Below are positions 26,860 through 36,791 of a stretch of 64,000 nt of DNA, piece after piece; the first letter of the stretch is position 1; the number at the start of each line of letters is the position of its first letter. Origin of the DNA: Trogon surrucura. Lineage: Eukaryota; Chordata; Aves; Trogoniformes; Trogonidae. The notes under the pieces are model-generated. The model made no database searches. It had not been told where the DNA came from and saw nothing but the letters and a program-made list of their open reading frames with translations. The translations under genes and the position numbers were made by a program. The stretch is taken from NCBI GenBank assembly GCA_020746105.1, contig CM036618.1:125726191-125790190 (forward strand), written 5' to 3'.

Positions 26860-29800
26860 CCCTCGCATTTAACATATAGACGGTCCTTTACATTACTTCC
26901 ATTACAGACGGTTTGCAACAAGCTCTGTCTACTAGGGTGGCCAGAGAGACATTTTCAAAATAGATTGGAAGCACCCAAGGTGTATTTTTAAGAGTGGATT
27001 AGTATTTTAAGATGAAGCACAATTTCAAAACCCCTTGGTGCATCAAATAAATGAGATCTTCCCCATTCTAATCCAGGTAGTTGTTCTTATATTACTTATT
27101 TTTTTTTTCTCAAAATTGTGATTGCTATCTAAAGTGTTTCTTGTTTTCTCAGGGTTTACACAATTAAGATGTTTGGAGATCATTCTGGATTTAGTTACCG
27201 TTGCTTTAACGATACTGAAGAAAATTCAGGAAGGTTTTTAAAACATTCTGCCTTGGCCTGATTCTGCAGCAGTGGAAGTCATCTTCTGGAAGAGCATAGC
27301 TGGGCGTCACTAATTGCAAAATCATCCTCTTTCTCCCTCCTTCCCTGGTGCTGAAGCAAGAGCAATTCCAAGTCAGTGCTAGCATTTATGCAAAATAAAA
27401 ATAGACTGAATGTTAATGCATGGTTACAGGGTATATATTACTAGAGCCTATAATTTGTAGGAAGGGAAATGTAAAGATTTACGGACTGCACCAGGCGGCA
27501 GTAAATATGATTCAGTCAGATCTTGCCTGCATGACAAAATATTATTAGTCAGAAAGAGGAATAAAAATTCTTGAGTTGGGAAAGATGGGAGTGTAGCAGA
27601 AACCAGGTGAGGAAGACAAAAGTGCACACCTGGGGAGGAAGGCCCTGCTGCCACGGTAAAAGGACTTGTTGGGAGTTGTCTGAAGCTCCTAAAGGCCAGA
27701 GCTATTAACAGATTGGAGAGAGAGTCTTAACAGAAAGGTTTGCTGGAATACAATAGCAATTGCCAAAGTGGGAAATTAAGTGTTCTGTGAAGGAGTTCAA
27801 GGGATAATTGGGTGCTGTCAAGTGAACAAAGGGACTGACAAATTATGTCTGTGTAAATATAAAGCTTGGTAAAATAACAGTTTATAAAATTAACTCTCCA
27901 AAATGTTTATTCCTGAGAAATAAAAATTTGCAGGATAAATTTGTATACGAGATACCATACCAAGGATGATATTGCTTACGGTCACTTACGGGGTCTCATT
28001 ATCATACTGAATAAGAGTTTATGGCAGATTTCCAGAGAACTTCAGTAGGATAGGGAAGGAAAAGAACCATGTGATGCATGTTTGTGGTTAATGAGATGAT
28101 GTGTCTAAAGAAAGCAGTAAGTCTTGAATCAGAGGTTGCCTCTGGAGGAGAAATCTCATCTTGCCCTTGATAGTTAACCACCCTTCATAGACAAAAATGT
28201 AGGTGGGATATCTTCGATATGTTCTATTTTGGGTACTGGGATTAACTCTCTAGAGACTCTAATTCTTAGAACAAGTAGGTAAGAGATTTGAGGGGGGGAA
28301 CCAACAACAAAAATTTAAGGCAGCATATATCAGCATTTAAACAGATCAGGCTGTAGCATAAAGTTTTCAATAAATAAAAATATACTAAATTACAAACTCT
28401 GTCTCCGAGCCTTAAGGAGCACTGGTGAGAAGATACCAACATATTGTGGGTTTGTAGGTAAGGATGGCTCACTTGGAGGATCTGCTCGTGTTACTGGTGC
28501 ATGAAGTATCCCTGCAAATCTTTGGTTATTTGCATCACATACAGGATGGACCTTTTAATACATCGTTTGTTTTAAAACATATTTTGTGTCAGTTCTTTGC
28601 TGGTTACCTGCACCTGTTATGATTTGGGTATTGGCTGTTTCAAATAGCAGATAACTCATCCTCTAGCAGACTTCTGCTTATTTCTTATGATATTTTGGCA
28701 GTTTTGTCTTAACTGCTGTCCCTAAACAAAAGCCAGTTTTAATTTAGACAAGGCTGAACAAAATGCAATGTACTGGCTGTGTTTTCTCAGCTAAGTGGAA
28801 ATCTCCACCTGTAGGTACCTTTCGAAGTAAAGTTGATGAGCTGCAACTCTCCATTCAGTCGGTAAGGAAGCCAGAGTTTACTACACAGCCACAATTTTCT
28901 TCTGCCTATCCTTACTTTCTGACTGTTTGTGCCTTAATCTGCCAGTTTGAAGCCCTCGTGTTTTCCCAGTAAGCAGGATGGTGCACATGCATTCAGGATC
29001 CTGCCCCTGAGTGTTTAGATTAAAGGCAAATTAGGATGTATCATCAAAATAGGATGTCTCTGCTCAGCCCCCCAGCCCATGACCTCTGGAAGCACGTTAC
29101 TTGGTAGCTCACTTGCAGAGAGCCTCATTGCAATTGAGCAGTTCTGGCTGGCTTTCTGACCTTTTGGCACTCTCTTCATTTTGGTTCCAAAGGTTATGCC
29201 CATGAAGAACAACTCCCTTCTGTGTCATGTTACACGAGCTGCTTTCTAGTAGTCCTGTTGGCATTCATCCTACAGAAATACAGGACAAAATTCTCCAGGC
29301 AGAGGCTAACTAAACAAAAAATAAAACCCCAACATTTTCCCTAGAATCTGAGCATCTTTAGGTGCTTTTACAGGACAGTGTGTTGCATTGTGTCAGCACA
29401 CAAGTGCAGGGCAGTGTTGTATTTCTTCTTATGTGGATTGTCACATTCCCAGATCCCTGAGCAACTGAGCTTTCTTTGGGTGAAAATTTGTGAAATGCAC
29501 ATTTTTGCAAACCAGCTATCTGTCACTGAGAAAACCCATGAATAATTCTGAGTGAGAAACAGGCCTGAGGACTTTGCAGTCTGCTCACAAGCAGAAGTTT
29601 CTCTGAATAAATAATTGTTTGGGAATCAGCCAGCCGACTTGTTACCGAATCCCTCTCAGAAAAAAAGTTTGGCCTTGTGGGAAACTACTCACAGGTAGAA
29701 GTTTTTGGAACACATCTCAGAATATTTAAATTTAAGTCAATGAAAACAGAATATTATTATGTGTTGAGCAGTGAACAAGAGAAAGGACAAAAATATGCAG

Positions 29801-32502
29801 ACATTTAGTGACAGACCATTTAAATGTACAGTTGTGCTATCAAAGCAGGGATGTTAGAAGAGGAAGGCTAAATGCAAATATACCTCTGGTGGCACTATTA
29901 TTTCTTTGCACCGTTTCAGAGGTATAAAGAAACTGCTACTGGAAGGAGTTCCTGGCGTTGCTTTATCGGCCACTGTCTCACCGCTGTGTCTAGGCTATGG
30001 CATGCCCAGGAAGAACAATAGTGGGTTTGAAAATACCTTTACATTGCCAAAATTTATGGCTGATTAATCAGTCTCAGCTTTCAGCTTATAAAAAGAGCAA
30101 AGCCTTTCCCTGGGGCTGTACCAACAGAAGTAGGAGAGAAGCAGGAAGGTGGCGTGATGTCATTTTTGCCTTGCATCCTGAGTTTCCAACTCTTTTTGTG
30201 TGGAGCAGACAAGAATACTATAAGCTACAGAAGGGTCCAGGTGCGTTTTGTACCTGATGCAGAGGGGTTGGTCCTTTGCTGCTGATCAGAGCTCTTGTAA
30301 ACAGACGGGAGATTTTTTTTGGGGGGTGCAGATGGGACTGTGCGATGGTCCTGTACCACAACATACCTCAGGAGCAAAATTGAACAAGAATTCTTTAAAA
30401 CATGATAAGGTAAAGGAAGTGATGTTGCATATGTTAAACAGCAGCAGACTTAAAGCAAGGGACAACACAGAGCCTGAATTCCTTTTGGAACAGCCCTTCT
30501 CACTCTGCAGGCAGCCAGGCACACTCTTCTGGTGAAGGATGTCCAAGGATACCAGTGTCCTCAGGCCTACGTTTGACTGTGTGGTTATCCAGCATAGACT
30601 ACTGGTGGAACAACAGAAATATCACAGCTTTGCTTTTAGGTGTCAGACCAAGTTCACAGAGCTGAGGGTTAGTTTTCTTTCCAAGGCACAGACAGAAAAA
30701 TACTTTTGTCATTTGTGTTACTTCCCAGAGACAAGAGTTGTAGTATAAAAGCCCAGTTCTCAATGGTGGAAACTGGGATAAGTTCTCTGCCTCCTGTGAA
30801 ATCTCGCAAGCTGACACCCGGTTGGGCTGTGGCACACTGTCAAGAACCTTTGTCTGGTGAGATCACCCCATTTACAAGTTTGGGCACTTCCTATTTCCAC
30901 AGCAGATGGAGAAACTGAGGACAAATAAGGAAAGCAACATCGGGTCCAATACAAGCTTCTTTTGCTCTGTAGCTACCGTATTTGAAATCCTACTGAAGGA
31001 GTTCTGGTAGCTGTTTGTAAATGCATTGGACTCCCACAGGGTCCTGTGAGCTGCAGTGCTTTGACAGCCACAAATTTTTGAAGCTTTAACTTTGTCCCTG
31101 ATTTTTTTGTAGGTGTTCCTGGGGAGAAAACAAAGTAACATGCCAAGTGCACCCTGTAGTAGCCTTGTGCACATGGATGAATCCTGCACACCTTTGTTCC
31201 TCACCACACTGCCTCAGCTGAGCAGTCAAGAGTGCTGACAAGCAGCCTGCAGTGCTCCCAGTCAGGTGTGTTTAAGTCATTCTTTTCATTTTAAATCTGT
31301 GTGTGTGAGCAGGTCTGACCACAGCCTAATGGCTCTAGCTTTGACTACCAAATTACATCCTCTTAATCTTCATTTCTAAAAGTAAAGGTGCTGCCTGCAG
31401 CCCAGGAAAGCTGGGTGTCATCCACAAGCCCAGTACAAATCATAACCAGTGCTTCATGTAAGAGTTCTGTAACGGAAGTTTCTCCACTGATCTAAAAAAA
31501 GGTTTTGTGTACTAAGACAGTGGTTAGTAAAATGATTTATGTTTCCTGTTAGCTGCTCAATGATATGGTCACTTAAGTAGGTTTCGGTATTTAATTATTA
31601 CAGAGAACACATTCATTTGAATCGTGTGTATTGAAAGGCACCCAAGAGATAAGAAAAGAAAACAACATACCGTAAATAGTCTTTAGGTCCCTCTGTCTCT
31701 GTTGGACACAGCTCCTCAACAGTTGCTGCCCAGAATTTAAGCCAACAACCCAATTTTCTGTCTTGCTTGTGCCACCTTCTCTGCATCAGGCTCTGCTTTC
31801 TGCGGGTGCAGTCACCTGCCCGTGCCCAGATGGGGCCGAGGAGATAACGCAGCAGGCTGAGCGCAGGCTCCATTCTGATGTGGCATTTTACGTGTGAGGA
31901 GAGCTTGTCAGCAACACCGGCTGGAACAATATGCAGTAACTGTATGTCCCATATCAGAGTGATGAATACAGACTGCCAAAGATTTCCAAAACATAAATAA
32001 TTCGGCTCAATCCTTTCTAGGTGAAGGGGAATGAATTGTTGAAGGACCAGCTCTTGAAGGAAGTTCAGGGCATTAACCCAGCTATACTTGGTCTCTCCCT
32101 GTGAAATTATGGCAGGAGTTGCTCCACAGATGGCTTTGTATTTGCATTTTTATTAAGTATTTATTGTTCTTCCTGCAAGGAACCATTATGTGGTAGACAT
32201 CCTATATATTTTTTATATTTCCATTTTCTCCTAGTTTACGTGTAGTGCTACCCAAAATAAACATACTCAATCAAAAAAAATCATAATTTTCGAGGTTATT
32301 TGAGCATTTTCTTTCCTGAGGTTTCATCCAATTAGCATTTGTTTTTTTTCTAAAATTTCCCTGAAAATGGGAGAAAAGTAAAGAGAAGAAGCAAGGCAGA
32401 TAGTTATGAGCCAGTGCAAAAACATGCTAGTAATAGTAATGCTGTGCACTAAGGGCGCCTTTCCTCTGAGTACTTTAAAATACAGGACATAAATTAATTA
32501 TA

Positions 32503-32506
32503 AGTG
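32503..32506. repeat. Target-site duplication, left copy (AGTG)
   Basis: AGTG directly precedes the 5' LTR and is repeated directly after the 3' LTR at 41777-41780. A 4-bp duplication is the usual footprint of gammaretrovirus-type integrases. It marks this as an original insertion that has not since recombined. Confidence 0.9.
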
Positions 32507-32686
32507 TGTTGCAAATAAAGTAGAATTAAAATTGTAGAAGTAGTTAGGTTAAGGCTTTGACTGGCCAGGTAGGCCTTATGAGAATAACAAGTCCTGGGAA
32601 GCAAGAAGGAGTGTGCCGAAGAAGAAGGAACAATAATCAAAGGAATCGGTAGGGCATATAGGACAAACAGAACTAGCAGAAGTAAC

Positions 32687-32716
32687 GAACAGTTGCTTAG
32701 GGAACAGTTGCTTAGG
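32687..32716 (+). repeat. 15-bp tandem direct repeat in U3
   Basis: GAACAGTTGCTTAGG occurs twice head to tail with no mismatch, and the same pair is present in the 3' LTR (41452-41481). Duplicated units in U3 are often enhancer elements in gammaretroviruses; function here is inferred from position only. Confidence 0.8.
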
Positions 32717-32824
32717 AATAAGAAAGGTGTATTGTATAAACAAAGGGGTTCTGGTGATGGGAATCAGTTAACCATTATCCTTAGGTTAGACAAGCATGAA
32801 AATTTATAAGTTTGGGGATAATTA

Positions 32825-32885
32825 CCAATTGTTTCTGTATGAGGTAGAATTCTGTATGTAAGCCAAGTTGTAAAAGGTATAAAAA
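32825..32885 (+). promoter_or_regulatory. Proviral core promoter (CCAAT and TATA boxes)
   Basis: CCAAT at 32825-32829 and TATAAAAA at 32878-32885 have normal retroviral spacing. They predict transcription start roughly 25-30 nt downstream, near 32905-32912. The matching copy in the 3' LTR (41590-41650) could drive flanking host sequence. Confidence 0.8.
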
Positions 32886-32953
32886 TTAAACAGAAAATGA
32901 GGGTCTTCGGAATCCTGACTTTGGACGCTAGTCCTCAGGTTTCCCGGGCCCTG

Positions 32954-32959
32954 AATAAA
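32954..32959 (+). terminator. Polyadenylation signal AATAAA (5' LTR)
   Basis: AATAAA lies about 75 nt downstream of the TATA box and is followed by a GT-rich U5, the arrangement expected for an R-region signal. The 3' LTR copy is the one used for genomic RNA. Confidence 0.8.
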
Positions 32960-33017
32960 GCACCGCATAAACTGACACTCTGTTGGTTTGTGTCTCTGTT
33001 TACGGGCAACAGTTTTC

Positions 33018-33035
33018 TGGCGACCGCGGCAGGAC
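33018..33035 (+). other. Candidate primer binding site
   Basis: Six nucleotides after the 5' LTR the sequence reads TGGCGACCGCGGCAGGAC. It starts with TGG, complementary to the CCA end of a tRNA. The first eight bases, TGGCGACC, resemble those of tRNA-Arg primer sites, but I could not check the full 18 nt against avian tRNAs. The 6-nt gap from the LTR is slightly longer than usual. Confidence 0.6.
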
Positions 33036-33139
33036 TCCGGAGGCGGCAGGAGCGGTTCACGGGCTGATCCACTCCAAGCCGGCACCAGGTGATTTCTGGG
33101 GAGACATCAACCCGTGCCCGACTCCGCGCTGGACGGACA

Positions 33140-33156
33140 ACCGTAAGGTAAGCCCG
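33140..33156 (+). promoter_or_regulatory. Probable major splice donor for env mRNA
   Basis: CGTAAG|GTAAGC places the cut after 33147. The match to the donor consensus is strong and it lies in the leader between primer site and gag, where simple retroviruses keep the donor for the spliced env message. The acceptor upstream of env was not identified with confidence. Confidence 0.65.
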
Positions 33157-33393
33157 AAGGTGCTTTATTCTTTTAAGGTTGGGTGCCTGCCCATAAGACG
33201 AGGACTTATCTCGCAGGGTTGGGCAAAGGTTCTGGTATTGGGAAGCCTAGGCGCTGGCCGTAAGACGCAGCGAAAGCCGCGCTGAGCCAGCACTTGCCAC
33301 TCGCGGCGTCGAGAATAGGCAAGTTGGTTGGTATTAAGGTAAAAGGGTTATAGTATTGTAGTTGTACGAGTGTGTGTGTGTGTGAGTAGTATA

Positions 33394-33839
33394 ATGCTGT
33401 TTAAAATGTTTAGAGTTCTATCGTGCAATGAAATCGATATCCCTGAGGATTCTCCTCTTGGTTGTTTATTGAAACGTTGGAAAGATGGTAATTTTGGAAA
33501 GGAATTAAGAAAGAGAAATTTAATTGATTATTGTAATTACGTATGGCCTGAATATGAAACAGAAGGAATGCAGTGGCCGCGAAACGGTACAGTGAATTCA
33601 GAAATTATAACCCCCTTAATGCAGTTCTTACGGGAAAATGAAAAATGGGAAGAGGTGCCGTACCTTGACTTATTTTATTATTTAAAAGGGAAACCTGAGT
33701 GGCAGAAAGAATGTGGAATGATGGTATTGAGATTAACAGATAAGGAATGTGCTGGTTGTAAGGAGCGGAAAGTCTGGTTCTCGGAACCGGAGGAGGATGT
33801 GTCTTTGTTAGTTTCCCCAAGCGCGCCGTCCCCCCCCCC
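33394..33839 (+). pseudogene. gag: gag, first part: matrix
   Basis: This gamma-type matrix segment has a DSPLGCLLKRW block early, an RKRNLIDYCNYVWPEY block in the middle and EKWEEVPYLDLFYYL near the end. That is the order of the MLV-type matrix, which directs Gag to the membrane. The start is either ATG 33394 or ATG 33406. The open frame extends upstream only through a GTG repeat, so I prefer 33394. Neither start is followed by Gly, so N-myristoylation is not predicted. The frame is lost at the C10 run 33830-33839, after which the gag-like sequence continues in the neighbouring frame, equivalent to one missing base. Confidence 0.85.
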
Positions 33840-34001
33840 GAAATACCACCACCGAATGACCATAAGGTCACTATTCCTGTTTTAACAGAAGAGGAAACAG
33901 AGTCTGAAGAATTGTTGGCTGATAAGCCGAGAACGCCGCTTGCAGAGCGGACTCGTAAAGGGAGGTTAGAACGGAAAAAGAGATTGCTACAACCTCATTA
34001 G
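33840..34001 (+). pseudogene. gag: gag, Pro/acidic linker ending in a TAG stop
   Basis: After the C10 run the coding signal is in the frame that also contains the capsid. The segment is proline-rich, then acidic (EEETESEEL), then basic, and occupies the position of the p12-like linker of gammaretroviruses. It ends in an in-frame TAG at 33999-34001, directly before the ATG at 34002. No PPxY or PTAP budding motif was seen in this frame. Confidence 0.75.
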
Positions 34002-34862
34002 ATGGTCCCGTTACGGGAGGCTGTGGGGGGAAGTGGAGAAAGAATTTTAGTAAAGGTCCCATTTTCTCCGAGTGATCTGATGATTTGGAAGCAATCGGCA
34101 GGGGCATATAGAGAAAATCCGGAGAAGGTGGCTCGGGTAATAAAAATGGTGATAAAAACACAAAATCCAGATTGGAATGATTTACAGGTGTTATTAGATA
34201 CTATAATGGATTCCACTGAAAAGGAGATGGTGTTTAAGGCTATGACAGATCGAGCGCGAGAAATGGTTAGGATGCGGGTTATTAAAGGTGATACTATTAA
34301 TAATTTGGTGCCCAGAGAAGATCCCGAGTGGGATCCCAACTCCGGGGAGGGGTATCGTAGACTGAAAGCGTACCAAGAATTATTGATAGATGGGATACGC
34401 GAAGGGATTCCGAAAACATTGAATTGGTCTAAATTGTATTTGGTAAGACAAGACAAAGGGGAGTCACCATCGGCGTTTTTAGAGAGACTGAAGGAGACGG
34501 CTCGGAGATATACGGATTTGGATGTGGAAGCTGAGTCAGGCAAATTACAATTGGCATTGATTTTTATGGGACAATCTCAGGAGGACATTAGGAAAAAGCT
34601 GCAGAAGCTAGAAGGGGAAGATACACGGAACTTGGAGAAATTATTAGAAGTGGCCTGGAAAGTATATAATAGTAGGGAAAAGGAATCAGTAAAGAAACAG
34701 CAAGCGAGCATGCTGGCAGTCCTGCAACAGGCTTCTCAAGTGAATAATAGAGGAAGGGGCCGGGGGAGAGGAAGAGGTAATGAACGAGGAAGAAACTTCG
34801 GGTTTGGGGGTTTTGGAAATCAAGTCCCGGGAGGTCGGGAAAAGTTGGGACCTAATCAATGA
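34002..34862 (+). pseudogene. gag: gag, capsid (p30 type), charged helix and RG box
   Basis: 286 open codons. Residues 18-30 (VKVPFSPSDLMIW) match the start of the gammaretroviral p30 core. ESPSAFLERLKE at 154-165 is the major-homology-type block, followed by RRYTDLD. Residues about 195-240 form a charged, heptad-like helix resembling the MLV charged assembly helix. Residues 250-264 are alternating Arg-Gly, then FGFGGFG. The frame ends at TGA 34860-34862, exactly at the first cysteine position of the zinc knuckle that follows in the same frame. In the family this protein forms the capsid shell. Confidence 0.92.
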
Positions 34863-35078
34863 GCGCTGTGTAAGGGCCAGGGACACTGGAAAAAGGAGTG
34901 CCCACTTAATTTGGGGATGGGAACACCAGTGGGTGGTAACATAGGTGGAAATGCATTAGGAAATGGGATGAATTTGGACGGAGGGATGAATTCTGGTAAC
35001 GGAATGAACCCTTTTGTAGGAGGACCACAAGGTGTCGCTCAAGCTTTTATGATGAGAAATTATCAGAATCAGAGCTGA
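34863..35078 (+). pseudogene. gag: gag, nucleocapsid knuckle and Gly/Asn/Met-rich tail
   Basis: In the same frame as the capsid, immediately after TGA 34860, the sequence encodes C-x4-H-x4-C (CKGQGHWKKEC), three of the four ligands of one CCHC knuckle, which binds genomic RNA. It is followed by about 55 residues dominated by Gly, Asn and Met (for example NGMNLDGGMNSGNGMN), then by TGA at 35076-35078. This tail is unlike the short nucleocapsid ends of familiar gammaretroviruses. Confidence 0.85.
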
Positions 35079-35082
35079 CTAG
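35076..35082 (+). promoter_or_regulatory. gag/pol stop in a readthrough context (TGACTAG)
   Basis: Gag and protease are in one frame, separated only by TGA followed by CTAG. UGA-CUAG is the best-characterised strong readthrough context, known from several vertebrate cellular mRNAs, and UGA-CUA from alphaviruses. Gammaretroviruses make Gag-Pol by readthrough at this place, normally of UAG with a downstream pseudoknot. I infer the same strategy here; a downstream RNA structure was not assessed. Confidence 0.7.
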
Positions 35083-36791
35083 ACCAAGATTTAAAGGTTA
35101 TTTTGGAAATAGGGGGGGAACCGATGGAATTTAGGGTAAATACCGGGGCAAGTTTTTCAGCAATGAATAAACAAATGGGACCTCTGAGTGATTCTACAGT
35201 GCTTGTTGTTGGGGTAACTGGGGAAGTAGAGGAAAGGACATTCCTGCGGCCACTCGATATAAAATTTGGGGGAAAGGAGTTTGACCATCAGTTTTTATAT
35301 ATACCAAGCAGTCCAGAGTGTCTACTAGGAAGAGATTTACTCTCAGCATTACAAGCAAAAATCATATTTGAAAAAGGAAGAGTAAAATTAGAAATACCGG
35401 AGGAAAATTTAGCAAAAATTTTTATGGTTAGGGAGGTGGAGAAGGAGGAAATACCACCAGAGATTGAGCAGGCTGTAGTACCATGGGTGTGGGAAATAGG
35501 AGCGCCAGGGAAATCGAAGGCAGCAGTACCTGCGATAGTGGAATTAAAAGAGGGGGCCCGACCGGTAAGGATACGTCAGTATCCTATTAAGCTGGAAACC
35601 CGGAAAGGAATAGCCCCTATGATAACTCAGTATATGGTATTAGGAATTTTGCAGGAATGTGAATCCGAGTTCAATACTCCAATTTTCCCAGTTAGAAAAC
35701 CCAACGGTAAATACAGACTAGTACAGGACTTACGAGCAGTAAATTCCATCACCAAAGATATACACCCAGTAGTAGCCAATCCATATACTTTGTTAACATC
35801 TGTGTCTGAGAAATTTCAGTGGTTTACAGTAATTGATTTGAAAGATGCTTTCTTCTGCATCCCTCTGGCACCTGAGAGCAGAAATATTTTTGCATTTGAA
35901 TGGGAAAATCCGGAAACTGGACGTAAGCGCCAACTCACCTGGACCAGGTTACCTCAAGGATTTAAGAACTCACCTACAATTTTCGGAAATCAGCTGGCCA
36001 AGGAGCTCGAAGGATGGAAAACTGCCCAGGTAAAGGACTCACCTTTTTCCTATGTTGTGTTGCAGTATGTAGATGATATTTTCCTGGGTGCTATGAATCG
36101 AAATCTCTGCCAACAATTGACTATTGAATTATTGAATATGTTGGGACAGGCTGGATACCGGGTATCCAAAGAAAAAGCACAGTTAGTAAAACAAAAGGTC
36201 ATCTATTTGGGATGTGAAATTTCGCAAGGGGTTCGCCGATTGGGAGCCAATCGCGTCCAAGCAATATGCGCAATCCCCGTGCCCCGCAATCACCAAGAAT
36301 TAAGATCCTTTCTAGGGATGGTCGGTTGGTGTCGCTTGTGGATTTCAAATTTTGGATTGATGGCCAGACCACTTTATGAAGCAACAAAAGAGTCTGTATT
36401 TAGATGGGGAAAGGTGCAGGAAAAGGCATTCCAGGAATTGAAAAGGGCACTCAAGGAGGCACCTGCTTTGGGTTTGCCGGATTTGAATAAGGACTTTCAA
36501 CTATATGTGAATGAAAGACAGAGACTGGCCCTGGGTGTGCTTACCCAAAAGCTGGGATCCTGGAAGAGGCCTGTGGGATATTTCTCCAAACAGTTGGATA
36601 CGGTAAGCGGAGGATGGCCGGGATGTTTGAGGGCAGTGGCGACCACAGTACTCTTGATTCAGGAAGCCCGTAAGCTAACGTTGGGAAGACACATAACAGT
36701 CTTTGTGCCCCACATGGTTATAGCAGTATTGGAACAAAAAGGGGGCATTGGCTCTCATCAAGCAGAATGCTCCAATACCAGGCCCAGTTAA
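35079..36791 (+). pseudogene. pol: pro-pol, first part: protease and reverse transcriptase
   Basis: Protease comes first. Its active-site block reads NTGASFS (AAT at 35139-35141), with Asn where aspartic proteases have the catalytic Asp, and CLLGRDLL lies about 58 residues later. RT follows, with GARPVRIRQYPI, RLVQDLRAVN, VIDLKDAFF (first catalytic Asp), LPQGFKNSP and YVDD at 36066-36077 (the catalytic pair), then the LGMVGWCRLWI connection region. These are gamma-type motifs and look intact. The coding signal leaves this frame at the A5G5 run 36736-36745, so the last codons before the stop at 36791 are out of frame. RT copies the RNA genome; the protease would process Gag-Pol but is probably inactive as read. 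Confidence 0.93.

Larger units (their letters stand above)
20201..32502. other. Non-coding stretch upstream of the provirus
   Basis: Twelve kilobases without a recognisable gene or young repeat. Open frames up to 130 codons occur but overlap on opposite strands and show no family motifs. Small items inside are A17 at 22352-22368, (TTTTG)n near 22115, a CTCF-like word at 26847 and a short CA run near 25873. It could be intergenic or intronic. Confidence 0.55.
32507..33011 (+). repeat. 5' LTR (505 bp)
   Basis: It begins TGTTGC and ends GCAACA, a perfect 6-bp inverted terminal pair. U3 holds a CCAAT box, a TATA box and two copies of a 15-bp unit. AATAAA lies at 32954-32959, followed by a GT-rich stretch (TGTTGGTTTGTGTCTCTG) in U5. 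R probably runs from about 32905 to about 32976, inferred from TATA and poly(A) spacing. I found no difference from the 3' LTR. Confidence 0.97.

Noticed and set aside
29881-29898. Second CTCF-like word on the minus strand (GCCACCAGAGG)
   Set aside because: The 3' part of the core consensus does not match, so it is weaker than the site at 26847.
33830-33885. PPKY, a PPxY-like budding motif, after the C10 run in the matrix frame
   Set aside because: It lies past the point where the coding signal changes frame, so it is read from the wrong frame and is probably accidental.
34860-34862. Selenocysteine reading of the TGA in the zinc knuckle
   Set aside because: Nothing suggests a SECIS element and no retroviral Gag is known to use it; a nonsense change is simpler.
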